A stretch of 64,000 nucleotides of DNA from Pezicula radicicola (lineage: Eukaryota > Ascomycota > Leotiomycetes > Helotiales > Dermateaceae): NCBI GenBank assembly GCA_003008705.1, contig PDUO01000020.1:684817-748816 (forward strand), read 5' to 3'. Positions 45,401 through 56,088 of the stretch are shown here, one piece after another (within the stretch, counting starts at the first letter, position 1; every line of letters begins with the position of its first letter). The notes beneath the pieces were generated by a model. That model did not search any database and was not told the origin of the DNA. It saw only the letters and a list, made by a program, of their open reading frames with translations. Position numbers and translations under genes: made by a program.

Positions 45401-45478
45401 AGGGTCAAGCATGCTTCCTCCACTGCTTGGGTTGAAGCTAGCGCCATTGTGGACAGCGGCGTCGTTCCAGGAGGTCAT
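42431..45478 (-). CDS. SWI1: SWI/SNF chromatin-remodelling subunit Swi1 (ARID protein)
   Basis: ARID-containing subunit that helps recruit the SWI/SNF remodeller to DNA. A single uninterrupted frame of 1015 residues starts MTSWNDAAVHNG. Residues 1-290 are low-complexity, rich in Gln, Asn, Pro, Met and Ser. The ARID spans about 292-382: NPDQFVKNLSAFMQSK, INIVMLYMAVSKFGGYRKV, GWAQVAQAM and NHYERNLLAFEEAW. A second Gln-rich stretch (about 385-480) precedes a long helical C-terminal region with LDTFGGIELNSLLKLGAQL and ARM-like repeats. No intron is needed, and the coding end at 42431 faces IMG2. A very long 5' flank separates it from the next gene. Confidence 0.93.
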   Translation of the reverse strand: MTSWNDAAVHNGASFNPSSGGSMLDPYPSSFDPSQFQAQQLQQRMQNGAMRNGSPSFNNPVYQTNQVIPSKRPRPREDSMATSPRQAPGMQPNSRSQTPSFAPQQQNPYTHLQNGSANASPSPIMGNQLRPGGVPQRVSTASPHPFSPAAQQFGGQGSPSQSDHGSRTDTPQNHYAQNPAFTPGFAQNFTPPPGRTSAPPQPPMSTPQMPQPHMQPQMFNQTLQQGQMPRPQTGLEQQKMLYQMRLQQQMQASQARNMSPNVNPMAAQMQGPNGQLPNMRTQQGPHVPRPANPDQFVKNLSAFMQSKQMPLDMNPIVGDRPINIVMLYMAVSKFGGYRKVTQQNGWAQVAQAMSFSPLQNPNAAAQIKNHYERNLLAFEEAWTSQQQRQRAAMIQGQGGGMGGGQGPQMSPTKHMNQSQMQQSPQYMQQMQQEQARRIAQQQHLAQQQAQNTPVKQMGPAMQPAINGFSTPQGPQPQHPIGPQSHGRNSLSRSIESTPPQNGTTFTMPSPASVIKPGSISMPSPHEDPALKAGAPQAPVDFNLPAELNPKIRVLDTFGGIELNSLLKLGAQLTQYKPDVPAVADLGAIDIHALTMSLQSGIHAEVRLALDTLVSISVETRLQFDLRACEDLIESLIDCAEVQVELLAENAAEVSDVMLITSYEDVVRGCRSEKDTLQDIPAFGTLEYELDRAVDRLICITTIMRNLSFSDINQGPLADELVVKFFSVVIRYLGTRNMLLRTHSNTLDFMKDIITYLSNVAHAVELPGREQALCLLHFVLAFAPSPPPNSFPGSSDGVSFAPYDPPVHRYLPAAVDSLAKLLARDEPNRTHYKTIFASDVASCPPYDLLTRTFALAISPIPDLKQDNKRGVALVVEHRKPYLMQGMLAAEILSNMVPGYESGIPKSWLTSDDGWSQNLTQLILKLCLETTSQAPHGRGQAPAPKGVEDEALLHIALGGIAVLRKLAEKSRDPDDPSSFIPNTGLPSKESLLGTLRIVQPRLQVVLKQLCAYAGLDT

Positions 45479-48324
45479 GTTCGTGGGAGTAGGAAGTGGC
45501 GACCCATCTGCGACGTGATACTGTCAGTAATATTCTAGAAGAGTGCGGCCCTCATGAAGACCACCAAGGCCCATGAAGAGATGGCCGAGCGCAATCGTCG
45601 CGATGGAAAGTCGCGTCGCGATGGACGCAATCGATCAGAGGTGAGGTCAATGGCCATCAACAGCAACAGCAACTGACGCGTGCAATCGAATCCATCATCT
45701 CGGGGATGTCACGAGACACCAGATAGATATGTAGTAGAGGTGAATGAGGGTCTCTTACCAGTTGGTACGCAGGGCTGCTCGATGAAGTATTAGGTACCGT
45801 TTATTTGAAGTCTGATTTCCCGACTCGCTAATAATAGGCGTAATAGGCGTGGTAAGCGCGATCCCCCGATGATTTAGAGTCGAGAAGGACAAGGCTGATT
45901 CGAAAGACCTAGAACAGAAGACTGGTCAATACGTCGTAAATGCTAGGTTAGATAAAGATTCATCATGATTGGATCAAGATATGCCACAGCCCAGGATAGA
46001 CTGTCGTGGGCGCGCGATCATGCTGACGATACCGAGTTTCGGCATTGTTGTGAAGGTGAAGTGGGAAGTGGTTGGCCGTCACGGGGATCGTGAGTAAGAG
46101 AGAGAGAGGCAGCAGAAAGCAGCCGACATACCTCAGTAGGAGCGAGACCAAACACGGGCCGAGCTGAAGCAGACTGGATGGAAAATGCAATAATATTTGA
46201 TGACAGGTGCCGAGCCTGTGTGTCGGGCTTTTGGCACTGGTGGGATGGATGCCGCCTGAGAAGCAAGAAGAGGGGGCAAAAATATGCTGTAAAACCTGTG
46301 ATACAAATAGGGGGATGAAATCAGCAAAACGGGAGAACGATAGGCAGGCGCGAGGCGCGGTCTCAGTGCAGACGAGAGCTCTGCCAGGTCCTGGGTCCTT
46401 GGGGTTGGATTTAGGCCGGAAAATGCTTTGTGTGGACTGGTGGAGTACTCCGTAAAATGCTGAGATGGACTGTATTGCATCGAATCTGTTCACAGGGGAA
46501 AATCAGTCCTTAGAGCGTGACAGGCTTAACCGGGGCCCAGCCAATCGGCATCGACCATCATCACGTTTGTATCTTGTCCCTCGTGTGTGTCCTCAGCACA
46601 CACACCCACCCACCGTGCTTGGGGACGACAGCGGACTGCAGAACGGAAGAAGTTCTGAAGCTCTGAAGTTTTGCCTTTACGACGGTCAGTGAGGTTAGTC
46701 TTGCGCCTGTAAATTAGTATCGATAGCAATCAAATGGTCAAGACATGCATCATGTCTGGCAAATCGTGGTTGGTCTGACGAGAATCTCGATTCGGTAAGC
46801 TTTCTCGGCGCTTTAAGGAGATGAGGGAGGGATCCGATCTCCGAAAGAGAGCAAAGAATGTGTGCGTGGGAAAAAACAGTGTGCTGGAAAACTCTGGCAA
46901 TGTTCGTGATAGCTGGACGAGGCCTCCGCCCATCACACTGAGAGACCCATCCCTCGTGTGCGGTGCAGGACAGACGGTGATGCGTGAGTCTTCGGTAAGG
47001 TAACTGGACGGCGAGTCTACAGCGGCGATAGACAGAAGAAGACCCCAGCAGCAGCAGCGATGGGCAGTTAAATCTTCGACGGCTGTCTGTCTGTCGGTCA
47101 TATTCGAGGATGCGAGGTAAAGGAATAAGAACAATAAGGACGACAGGAGGAAAAAGAAAGCAAGGCGGAGAAGAAAGGGGGGAGGGGAGGGGTCTCTTAT
47201 AATAAATAAGGCGGTTACGAATAACGGAGAGAAAGGGAATATCACGCTTCCTCAAGCTCCCTCGCGCATGGTTTGCCGTCATCAAACACTCCATAGACGC
47301 TCGTTCCATCGTCCAAAGACCAGAGACCCAAGGCGTTGATTTGTCTGCACACAGACCAATTCTCCATCGAGATAGACAGGTACAGGTACAGTAATAATTC
47401 CAGGTGTCAGCGTTGTCCATGAGGCATTCCGTTTCGAGGTCAGACCAAGGTGCTCAAAAGCTAAGGAAGCTTGCGTCAAGGGCTAGGCCGGTGCCAGACG
47501 CCATTATCTGGGGCCTGTATGTGTTTGAAAGCATCTCAACTGCTGGCGATCCTGAATCAAGATCTCCATGAGAAACGAAATCCCGGCATGATTATCTTAT
47601 TACCAAATTAAAAGTAGAGTGCAGTGCAGTGCTACGGCTGGTACACACGTCCGTACATAATCTGGCGGTCAAATAATCCCAAGTCATGGATCATCGTCAG
47701 AGGAATTAAAAAATATGTGTGTGCTACCTTCAGTCCCGAGGATTATAGGCACTAGAGTTCTGTAAGGGTTCCAAGACTCCGAGGGCAGAAATTGGACGGC
47801 TGTGCCTTCTCGTTGGTTGCTCAGCTGCGCTCTGCCTTTCGTGATGTTGGACGATCTATAGCCAGGGTGGGCGACTCGCATCGAGCATGAGCATACCGGT
47901 AGCATACATAGCATTCAACCTTGCAGTGAGACCGCTCGCTCATATCATCATATCATCCACTCCATGCTTTTGTAGAAATGCTATCTACCTATGCGGTTGA
48001 CGGGTCATTCGAATGGCGCATGAAATCTGGCGCTCATGGCTAAAATTTCCATACTGCAGTGGTGATGCTGCGCCTTCCCTTTCCAATGGTCCATACTTCG
48101 GACTGGACTGTACGTTCGTAGGTGTTCCCAAGGTGCCCATCGGTCCCAGCCAGCGGGAGCGGGTCACCATTTTACTTACTTCGCTGCCGGGCTTAGGGGT
48201 CATCCCTGCAAAGTCTGGGGATTGTAAGACTTAACATCGTGACATTTGAACGCTACCTCTCTTCTCTGTATGCGCAGCACACATCGCGTCACCCATCTCT
48301 GCATCTGCAGCAATCATCTCAACG
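45479..48324. other. 2.8 kb divergent non-coding region SWI1/EVE gene
   Basis: No credible protein gene. The longest frame (46695-47420, minus, 241 codons) has erratic composition and overlaps several others, so it looks like chance in a pyrimidine-rich leader. The stretch 46040-47260 is strongly CT-rich on the minus strand, as in long fungal 5' leaders. An untranslated leader with introns for SWI1 is plausible. 47500-48240 is anonymous, and the final ~100 bp are the EVE gene promoter. Confidence 0.5.
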
Positions 48325-49555
48325 ATGGCCAAGAGAAAGGCCAAGGAGCTGGACAACGGCGCGCCAGTCGAAGAACCTCGACGTTCGAGTCGCCGAAAAT
48401 CCACCAAGGAGCATGCTATTGAAGCACCAGTGGTAGCACCCAAAGCCGCGAGAAAGTCAAAAACGTCCAACAAGGAATCTCCTGCGGCAAACAAAAAAAA
48501 CGATAAAGAAGACTTGGTATGTACTATGAATTCCATTAAGACTACCTGTTCTCAAGTTTCAGTCTCCCGTTTACTGCACCTCAGATTTTGTATTTGTGTC
48601 ACATGATCTTGTCAATTGGTAGCCGGTCTAATTACCTATGAACATGAACAGGAGGACGCCTCCAATAAATCCACATCTCCGGTTATCGCTTCCAAGACAG
48701 AAAAAGCAAACGGCGATGCGGCAGCCCGAGGTCGACGGTTTTGGCTTATGAAGGCCGAACCAGAATCCCGTACGTAAATATCTCGGCTTTTACGGTGCAC
48801 CTATCTCAAACACAACTCCACATGTCATTTCACTGGCCGCAATTCCGATAGTGGCTTCTTTTCTCAGCCATGATGAATGAACTGATTCCAACTCTTCTAC
48901 AGGCATCGAGAAAGGCAAGGATATCAAGTTCTCAATTGATGATCTAGCATCCAAGAAAGAGCCAGAACCATGGGACGGTGCGTTTCTCGCTTGACCGCAG
49001 TATTTCCAAAACCTGATGAAATAATAGGTATCCGCAACTACGTAGCCCGAAATAACCTTCGAGATATGAAGAAAGGCGATCTTGTAAGTGGTTAATATAA
49101 GAAGTAGCATAGATCACAGACGCTAATCAAACCATAGGCATTTTTCTATCATTCATCCTGCAAGGTACCAGCCATCGTTGGCATCATGGAGATAGTGCAA
49201 GAACACTCACCAGATCGTAAGTTCAATATCCATCTATAAAAAAAAAACCACCACTTCACTTCCTAAACTAAATCCCCCAATAGTAACAGCCCATGATCCC
49301 AAGGCTCCATACTACGACGCAAAATCCAAACCCGAAAACCCCCTGTGGTCGGTTGTACACGTGGAATTCCGCCAAAAGCTCAAGACTCCTATCACACTTA
49401 AAGATCTACGGGACTTGCAGAGTAAAAAGGAGAGTCCGTTGGAAAATATGCAGATGTTGAAGACGGCTAGGCTGAGTGTTAGTAAGGTGAGTGCTGAGGA
49501 GTGGGACTTTTTAACTGGTGTGATGAGGGAGAATGGCGATGAGGTTTTTGCTTGA
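48325..49555 (+). CDS. EVE-domain protein (thymocyte nuclear protein 1-like)
   Basis: PUA-related EVE domain, thought to bind modified bases; biological role in fungi is unknown. Six exons: 48325-48516, 48652-48769, 48903-48977, 49028-49083, 49138-49216, 49284-49555, all GT..AG and frame-consistent, giving 263 residues. Residues 1-90 are basic and disordered (RRSSRRKS, KAARKSKTSNK), suggesting nuclear targeting. The EVE domain starts RRFWLMKAEPES (~93) and includes FSIDDLA, WDGIRNYVARNNLRDMKKGD, AFFYHSSCKVPAIVGIMEI and HVEFRQKLKTPITLKDLRDL. It ends MRENGDEVFA. Introns are densely packed relative to neighbours. Family assignment is secure. Confidence 0.92.
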
Positions 49556-52387
49556 ACTGTATGCATTATACCCTGTTGTATGTCATTGTGTCATATTGTA
49601 AAATAAATACCAATTCTTCAGACGGTATTGTTTACAAATTCTTGTGACTCTTCTATGTATTAGTTTCCCTTCTTCTACCTGCGTTGCAGGCAGAGGGAAC
49701 TTGAGTGCTGAGGCCGAGGATGACAATAAGTGTTGAGGTGGTGAACTTCATATTAAATAACGGGAGTTTAAGTGATATTTTGAGGAAGTGATTTGGATGA
49801 TATTGATGGGTAGGGAAGGGACTACTTATAGAATTTCTAATTTACTCAAATTGTCGCTTGAAATCTATAGACTCCAAGGGATTGCATCTTCAGCTTGTTG
49901 TGTCCTATGAATCGTGAATCGATCTAGGCTCTTGTACTTCATCCAAGTAAACACCTTCTCCGCATCTGTATCGCTGAAATGTGCAGAATCACATCAGAAT
50001 CAACTACAATTGCGAAACGTCCGTATGAGACACTTTTAAAAATGCCATGTTCGAGTAACAAAATGTAATCGATTGGGAGTCACAACAGATCATGAACCCG
50101 GGGTCATTATGTTCCTTACATAAAGTCTAGGCCTTGGTACTACTTGAGATAACAGGTATCATTAAAAGATTAGGTAAAGAAAGACTAGACGATCTAGTTG
50201 ATCTAGGATTTGCGCATTACTTGGTTCCCTAAATCTGGCTCGGATCTTTCCCTTCAGTTATAAGTGCGGGTACTACCCTTTTACATTAGCTAATGTTCTA
50301 TAAACACCTAATATGTTGTACCATCACATTGTCTAGTAACTATTCTTCGTCCCAAACCATCTATTTGATCAGTAAACTCATACACATGATTACACGAATT
50401 CAAATCTTCGGTAAGCTGCTGAAAGTTCAAAGGGTTCTCGATATACATTGCACATTGTCATAAGCAGATGATCTCGCAATTACTAGTGTATACTTACCTA
50501 CAAGTTGAAAAGTCCTTATAACATAAAACAAAAACCTTATTATAACTCTTCTAGATATCCCCACTATATCTCCCTCTAGAGCAAAATCGGAATTAACTTT
50601 GTTACATTCGCACTGCACCTACTTTTTCAGTCTTCGTCTTCGACATCACGGGTGAAATCAAAAGCGACGACAGCCATGAAGCAAAGCATAGCTACAGAGC
50701 AACCAACCCTCTATAGTAGAGCTATTAATAATTACCCATCTCATCAACTTTAAGACTTTTACTTTTTAATCTCTCACCAACGCTAAAAGTAACTTAGGGG
50801 ATAGCAACTTTAACAATAATGCTACGGAAAATATATATTATAAGGAGTTGTTGCTATAACCAACCAAAGCATAGCTATAGAGTAATCAACCTTCGAAAGT
50901 AGAGTACTTAATAATCACACCTCTCCTCAACTCCAAGACTTTACTTTTCCTTTTCTATCCCCTACAAACAACTTCGAGGGCACGCCTAATAGTAACTTTA
51001 GAAATAATGCTGCGGGAAACCCATATCATGTATTTGAATAGCAAGGTTATTTGGGCAGTAACATGTGGGTAGGTAAAGACCTAAGGACGAGGATGGTCAC
51101 ATGACTATTCTATATATTCGACATCATGAGGAGTTGTTACCATCACCAACCAAAGCATATTCGCAGAGCAACCGGCCCATTGTAGTGCAACGGATTATGA
51201 TTACCCAGGGAGCTGCTGCCATTACTAACCAAATCCTAAAATCCCTTTCAAGTCCATGGACGTGGGATGTGGGAGTTGGCCACAATCAGACGACGGGGTT
51301 CTGTTGCGAATGGATTTTTTTCGGCGAGGGCAATCGTAGTTTGTCAAGCTGTTTGGTGTTGTCAATGAAGTGAGGGATAGGATGAAAGCATCTATAGTAA
51401 AGACTAAGTAGTCTTTACTTTCCCCTAGCTTTCATCTAATGTATTTTTACTTAATATAACTAATAGCAAGACACAACTTGACAAGTAAAATTACCTTCGG
51501 CGTGGAATTTTATAGGCTCTATGGTCTTAGATCTGCTTTTGAAAAAGAAAAAAAAAAGCAAACCGTTGAAAATGAAGTGTGAGGGGCATGTGATGATGCG
51601 GAGACGAGGATAGGACAGGACACCACATCTCTACTTGAAAAGAGCATTTATGTATTGCCGCCCGATGACTCTGCGAGAATCACAGATTGGATAAACTCTA
51701 CCAGTCAAGGGCAACAGCTCTTTAGATAGTCTATCTTGTTCAATCGTTACCGCTTCTAGACAGTGGGTGGAAGCTCGCTTAAATTTACACTAAGAGAGTC
51801 AACAAGACACCTCTCTATGTCTAACTGTTTACTAAAAGTCATAGCTACAAAGATTAAAAAAAGGGAGGATCAAAGGTCCTTAATAAAATAGAGAAATTAA
51901 AGACCAAGAATGATGAATAAGTACTACTATTAAGATAACACGTTCAACTATTTATCTCCCCAATCATAAATTTTAAGCTGTTGTAACAACGCCGTAAAGG
52001 TAGGAGTACGAATATTTCCCCATTAGCAAGCTTTGTTTTGCTTTAGGATTATTATTGGAAGCTGGGGAAAATGGAGCAAGCAATATTCTGAAAAGCATGA
52101 CGTCAATGAAATCAAAATTTATGCAGTGAGAGAAAACGTACTGACGAGTAGCCAGAAAAAACAGGCCAGACTACTGCCTACTACCTACTACCTTCAAATC
52201 ACTCTGACCCGTTAGCCGTCCACTTGTAGTGACCACTTGACGATATAATTTAGCGAGGAGTTAGAGGGTATTCTTAAATTGAAAATAAAGACTTCCTGAA
52301 GCACACATACAATGATTAGTCGAGAAAATTTCTCGAGCAATCTGAACGAACGATAAGGGCGATAATATGAATTTGTCGTCAAGTATT
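49556..52387. other. 2.8 kb AT-rich, repeat-bearing intergenic gap
   Basis: No supported gene. TpA-rich sequence dominates, with long runs lacking any frame over 60 codons. It contains three direct copies of a ~190-bp unit (separate entry), an A-tract near 51541-51560 and a repeated tactacct word near 52180. The last 100 bp flank the PDAP1 gene. Confidence 0.55.
50668..51240. repeat. Three direct copies of a CAACCAAAGCATAGCTA-type repeat
   Basis: Copy 1 begins near 50668 (agcaaagcatagctacagagcaacc), copy 2 near 50843 (accaaccaaagcatagctatagag), copy 3 near 51129 (accaaccaaagcatattcgcagag). Copies 1 and 2 share a further series: agtagag, ttaataat, ctcatcaac or ctcctcaac, aagactttacttt, aataatgct and acggaaa or gcgggaaa. 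Copies 2 and 3 are both preceded by ggagttgttgc or ggagttgttac. The unit is about 175-190 bp; copy 3 is truncated or further decayed. Confidence 0.7.
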
Positions 52388-53260
52388 CTATTTCTTCGAC
52401 TTTCCTTTACCCTTCGCAGGACCCATAGCAGCTTCTCTCATCTTGGCCTCACGCTTCTCAATCTCGGCTTTCTTCGCCTTCTCTGCCTCCTCGCGCTCTT
52501 CCTTCTCGGCCTGTGAAAGATTAGCAAATATGTAGACGCCGTGGCAAAACACTAACCTGCTTCCTTGCAGCCTCAGCTTCTCTCTTTTCCCGAATCAACT
52601 TCAGCCTTGCCAAATCTGCCTTGGCCTCGTCTGTCTTTCCAGCCTCGTGTAGTTTCTGGTATCTCTCCTTTGCCTGCTGTGCCTGCAAAGCTTCCCTCTC
52701 CCTACGACTTAACTCTGCCACTGGCTTCTTCCCCTTCCCGCCGACGCTTAGTTTATCCACACCCTCGGTAGCCTCCTCCACTGCGACAGGTGCGGCTTTA
52801 GCCTGATTTCGTGCAGCCTTGGAATGATTGGGATTCGCAGGCATAGGCATGTCATCATCGCTATCCTCCTCCTCAGAGCTCGACGGCATATCACCAGCCT
52901 CCACAACCTTTCCCTTCTTCTTTGCGATAGCGGCATCCTTCTTTGCCTTCGCAGCGGCGCGACGCTCCTCACGGCTTAGAGCTGGCTTTGGGACATTGTC
53001 TTCCTCGGACGAGGACTCCTCTTCAGAAGACTCTTCCTCCTCCGACGACGCGTTGGGATCCTTCTCGAAAACTTCATTTCCATCGGCATCGAGCGGTCGA
53101 AGGTTCTTTGAGAAATGCTTTCCACCTGTAGAATTTAAAAAGTAAGATAAAAGGTTGTCGCACGTGGGGAAATCAGGGCAAACTCACCACCTCGAGTGAA
53201 CTTTTTGAATTTGCCACCGCGTCCTCGACCACCTCCACCTGGGGGTCCTCCTGGTGCCAT
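52388..53260 (-). CDS. PDAP1/HASPP28-type phosphoprotein
   Basis: Small highly charged protein of the 28 kDa heat- and acid-stable phosphoprotein family; molecular role is not well defined. Exons on the minus strand: 53260-53188, 53125-52557, 52510-52388 (introns of 62 and 46 nt), giving 254 residues. The N-terminus is Gly/Arg-rich (GGGGRGRGGKFKKFTRGGG, an RGG-like segment). Two Ser/Glu/Asp clusters follow that look like CK2 targets (EEEESSEEESSSEED, SSSEEEDSDDD). The PDAP1 core is ELSRREREALQAQQAKERYQ then LHEAGKTDEAKADLARLKLI. A Lys/Glu-rich coiled tail ends GKGKSKK. The gene is head-to-head with the small Cys-pair gene. Confidence 0.9.
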
Positions 53261-54279
53261 ATCTGCGAAAGGAAGAAAGGAAGAATTGGAAGAAATGAAG
53301 ACGAAATTAAGAAGGCGAGGATTTTCTGAGTTTGAAGTTGAAAGCCCACTCAGAATTGATGTTATTGTCAGACCTTGGAGGGGTGAAGTGGGGCTATGAT
53401 TCTGGTGGAGTCACCATCTAGCCCAAACGCCGAAATAGGACTAGCTCTTCGTTAAGGTCAGCTGACTGAAAATTTCGTATATCAGCGTCGCGCATCTCGT
53501 CCTCTTCTTCTCTCCTTACATAAAACTACAATCCTTCATATTCACTCTGGCTTATGTCCTATCAATGACCGGTCTTGGAGGGGAAAATGGAGGAGAGAGG
53601 AGAATTACAATCGCTTATTTACTTACCCTCTGGCCTGTGGCATGAGAATGCGTTGGGTACGGAGAAATATGAAGAGCGGGACATTACAACCACTATGAAC
53701 GGCGTTATGTGGCGCCATTGGGGCATGGCATTGGCAATATCATGCAGCGACACATTGGAGGGAAAGGCTTTTAGAATAATCCCCGCAATCGCTCGTTGCC
53801 GTACTCCTCGTCACGGTGGAGGGATACTGCCTCGCTGAGGAAATTGAAATTGGGACCACAATGACACTATCTGAGCTACTTACATGAAAAGAATCACTAA
53901 AATAAAGAGAGTTGGTTATTCAAACCAACTAGGCTGCTCAAGTAAGTGAGTTACTCCAAGTATGTTGGTGTCACCGCGAGGCTGCTTGCAGCCACGAACA
54001 AAGAGCGTTGTCGACTACGAAGTACTGGACGACTTGATATTAATGACATTAAAGAGTTTCCTAGGATAGGCTCTGTCATTGATACCACCTTCTTTGACTT
54101 CGCTATTCCACATTCACTGGTCTTTGTTTTCTGAGCATTCACCATTCTTTTGTTCCAATTCACCATGCTTTCAATTTTTGCTTCTGTTCTAACTCTTTTG
54201 TTTTGCAAGACAACTCCAACATACTTTCCTCATAAGTTGGTATGGTCTCCGGTGCTATTAGTTCTTCAACAACTCCACA
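53261..54279. other. Spacer between PDAP1 gene and small Cys-pair gene
   Basis: 1.0 kb between divergent starts. Frames of 60-87 codons are present but carry no recognisable domain. A short palindrome-like ggttattcaaaccaac followed by gagttactcc lies at about 53911-53955. Nothing else is supported. Confidence 0.45.
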
Positions 54280-54687
54280 ATGGCGAAGAAGTGCCCCTAC
54301 TGCTCTGCCACACTAACACTACCACCCACAACCGCAACTCTAATCGAGAAGCACCCCAATATCATCCCCTCTGTCCTCGACCGTCGTATTCGTCGTTGCC
54401 GTCAGTGCGACCTGTCTGCAGCCAACAAGCGTGCCATCGAAGCCGAATGTCCGCCGCCAACCTTCACAAACCCAATTCTTGAAGTCGAGTGGCACATTAA
54501 CGAGGTGAGAGGCTTGATTGAGAGAGATACGCGGAGAACCGACTTGTTGAGGATCTTGCCTGAAATGCATAGGAGGAGAGCCGCGCTTATTGAGGAGCGA
54601 GATCGACGTATCACCGCTGCATGGCGAGAGTATTCTGGAATTTGGGGGCCTGAAGATGTACCTGCTGGCGTTTTATTTAGAGGATAG
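54280..54687 (+). CDS. Small hypothetical protein with two Cys pairs
   Basis: 135 residues in one exon, starting ATG 54280 (MAKKCPYC). I do not recognise the family. Cys5/Cys8 (CPYC) and Cys40/Cys43 (CRQC) form two CxxC knuckles about 31 residues apart, which could bind one zinc ion. The rest is rich in Arg and Glu with long amphipathic helices (NEVRGLIERDTRRTDLLRIL and MHRRRAALIEERDRRITAAW) and ends AGVLFRG. The ATG context (acaATGGCG) is good and codon use is GC-ending as in neighbouring genes, which supports real coding. No introns, signal peptide or membrane segment are seen. Confidence 0.6.
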   Translation: MAKKCPYCSATLTLPPTTATLIEKHPNIIPSVLDRRIRRCRQCDLSAANKRAIEAECPPPTFTNPILEVEWHINEVRGLIERDTRRTDLLRILPEMHRRRAALIEERDRRITAAWREYSGIWGPEDVPAGVLFRG

Positions 54688-56088
54688 TGGCTTGGATTTC
54701 CACACCAGCAATTGATACCACTTCATCTTGGCCAGTGCCGTCGGTTTTCACTGCAGCAAGTGAAAGTCCTGCATAATTGGTGTAATATAATACCCTAAGG
54801 GTGATTCTAAATGTCTTCTCCGTACATTACTTGTCGTTTGTGCTGCGTTCATGCCTTCATTACTGAACTGTTAATACTTCTTCCTTTTTGTCAAGAAAAT
54901 ACAGACAAGGCTGTTGCTAATAGATCTTATTACGCGGTCACTTTCTAATCACCTACTCTCCTTGAACATATAAGATTCCTCCTCTAGCCTTAATGATGGT
55001 AATGGTAAGCGCCAAGATTTATATTCATTTAACCGAACTACTACTGAAAATATTCTTTTACTGTTGTCAGTTGATATCTTTCTGTCCTTGTATACTATAC
55101 TTTAGATGGTGTTTGGGTTTGGGTTTGGGTTTGTCCCTTATGATTGTTGTTGATGTTGTTGTTAAGCAAGAGATTAGCAGGCGCAGGAAAAGAAAGACTC
55201 TAGGTACGAACAATCCTCCTATATCTTTGCTCTTGTAATTGGCTGGTATATGTACCATACATCCCTCTGTGGGTACTCGACGCGAGCAATTATCTTGGTG
55301 AATGGCTGTTATTGTTCATGTTGTGTAGTGTATGTGAGATAGATGGTTTTTGTAGTGGGAGTCGACTATAAGGACAACTTGGCTTAAGTGAAGAAGTCAA
55401 CGTTTAGTAGAAAGAAAGTGTAATTTATATACTTACCTATGTCTGATTCCGATAATCCTTTGCTGCCTAGCTCCTCTATATCTCTTTCACCCTTTTACAT
55501 TATTTGTCTAGTGTTCTAATAAAAGTATACCTTAGCTTGTAAGGTAATTTACAGATCAAAGTACTGATCTAGTCACAAAGAATCAAGATTAAGCGACGTT
55601 AGCTAATCATATTTCATACATACAATCTCTTCTCAGCCTTATGAAAACCTACTTCCAACTACTTATATTTAATTTGATAAAATACTTCCTCTTTTAACCG
55701 ACGTGCTATTTCAGCAAATTAAAAGTACACAAATTTACCTCTTAAGTTTACCATTGACGTTTCCGGCGTCACCAGCCATGCGAGCATACAAAATTATCGC
55801 TTTGCGACACAAGCAGACCACGCCAGGCACCCAAGGCCAAAACTCGCACGCAGCACGACATCGGAGCCCAGCCAGCCACCTGGGAAATCCTAATCAGCAA
55901 TCTTCAATCTCAAAAAATCAACTTCACATTCACCGCCATTCAACAATTCCAAACTCCTCAGTCATAGCAAGGGAGACTGAAAGGAATCTATCAATTGATC
56001 AATCAAAGAAGAGTCATTGAACGCAGAAGATACGACAAGTTCAGCGGCCCCAAAGCAAGCAGATTCGTGGGTGTATTGAACGAACGCG
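54688..56088. other. AT-rich intergenic gap with a short (TTTGGG) run
   Basis: 1.4 kb with no supported gene. A short run of TTTGGG units lies at about 55115-55135. 54780-55700 is AT-rich. 55760-56088 is the likely promoter and leader of the carrier gene; its 105-codon frame has no domain. Confidence 0.5.

Noticed and set aside
46695..47420. 241-codon minus-strand frame
   Set aside because: Composition is erratic (many Arg, Cys, Ser, Leu), it overlaps several other long frames, and it sits in pyrimidine-rich leader DNA; no family resemblance.
55115..55135. TTTGGG repeats as an interstitial telomere
   Set aside because: Only about three units and not the TTAGGG unit usual in filamentous ascomycetes; single-copy genes continue on both sides.
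55703..56020. 105-codon plus-strand frame before the carrier gene
   Set aside because: No domain, high Ser/His/Gln content, and it lies in the expected leader of the carrier gene.
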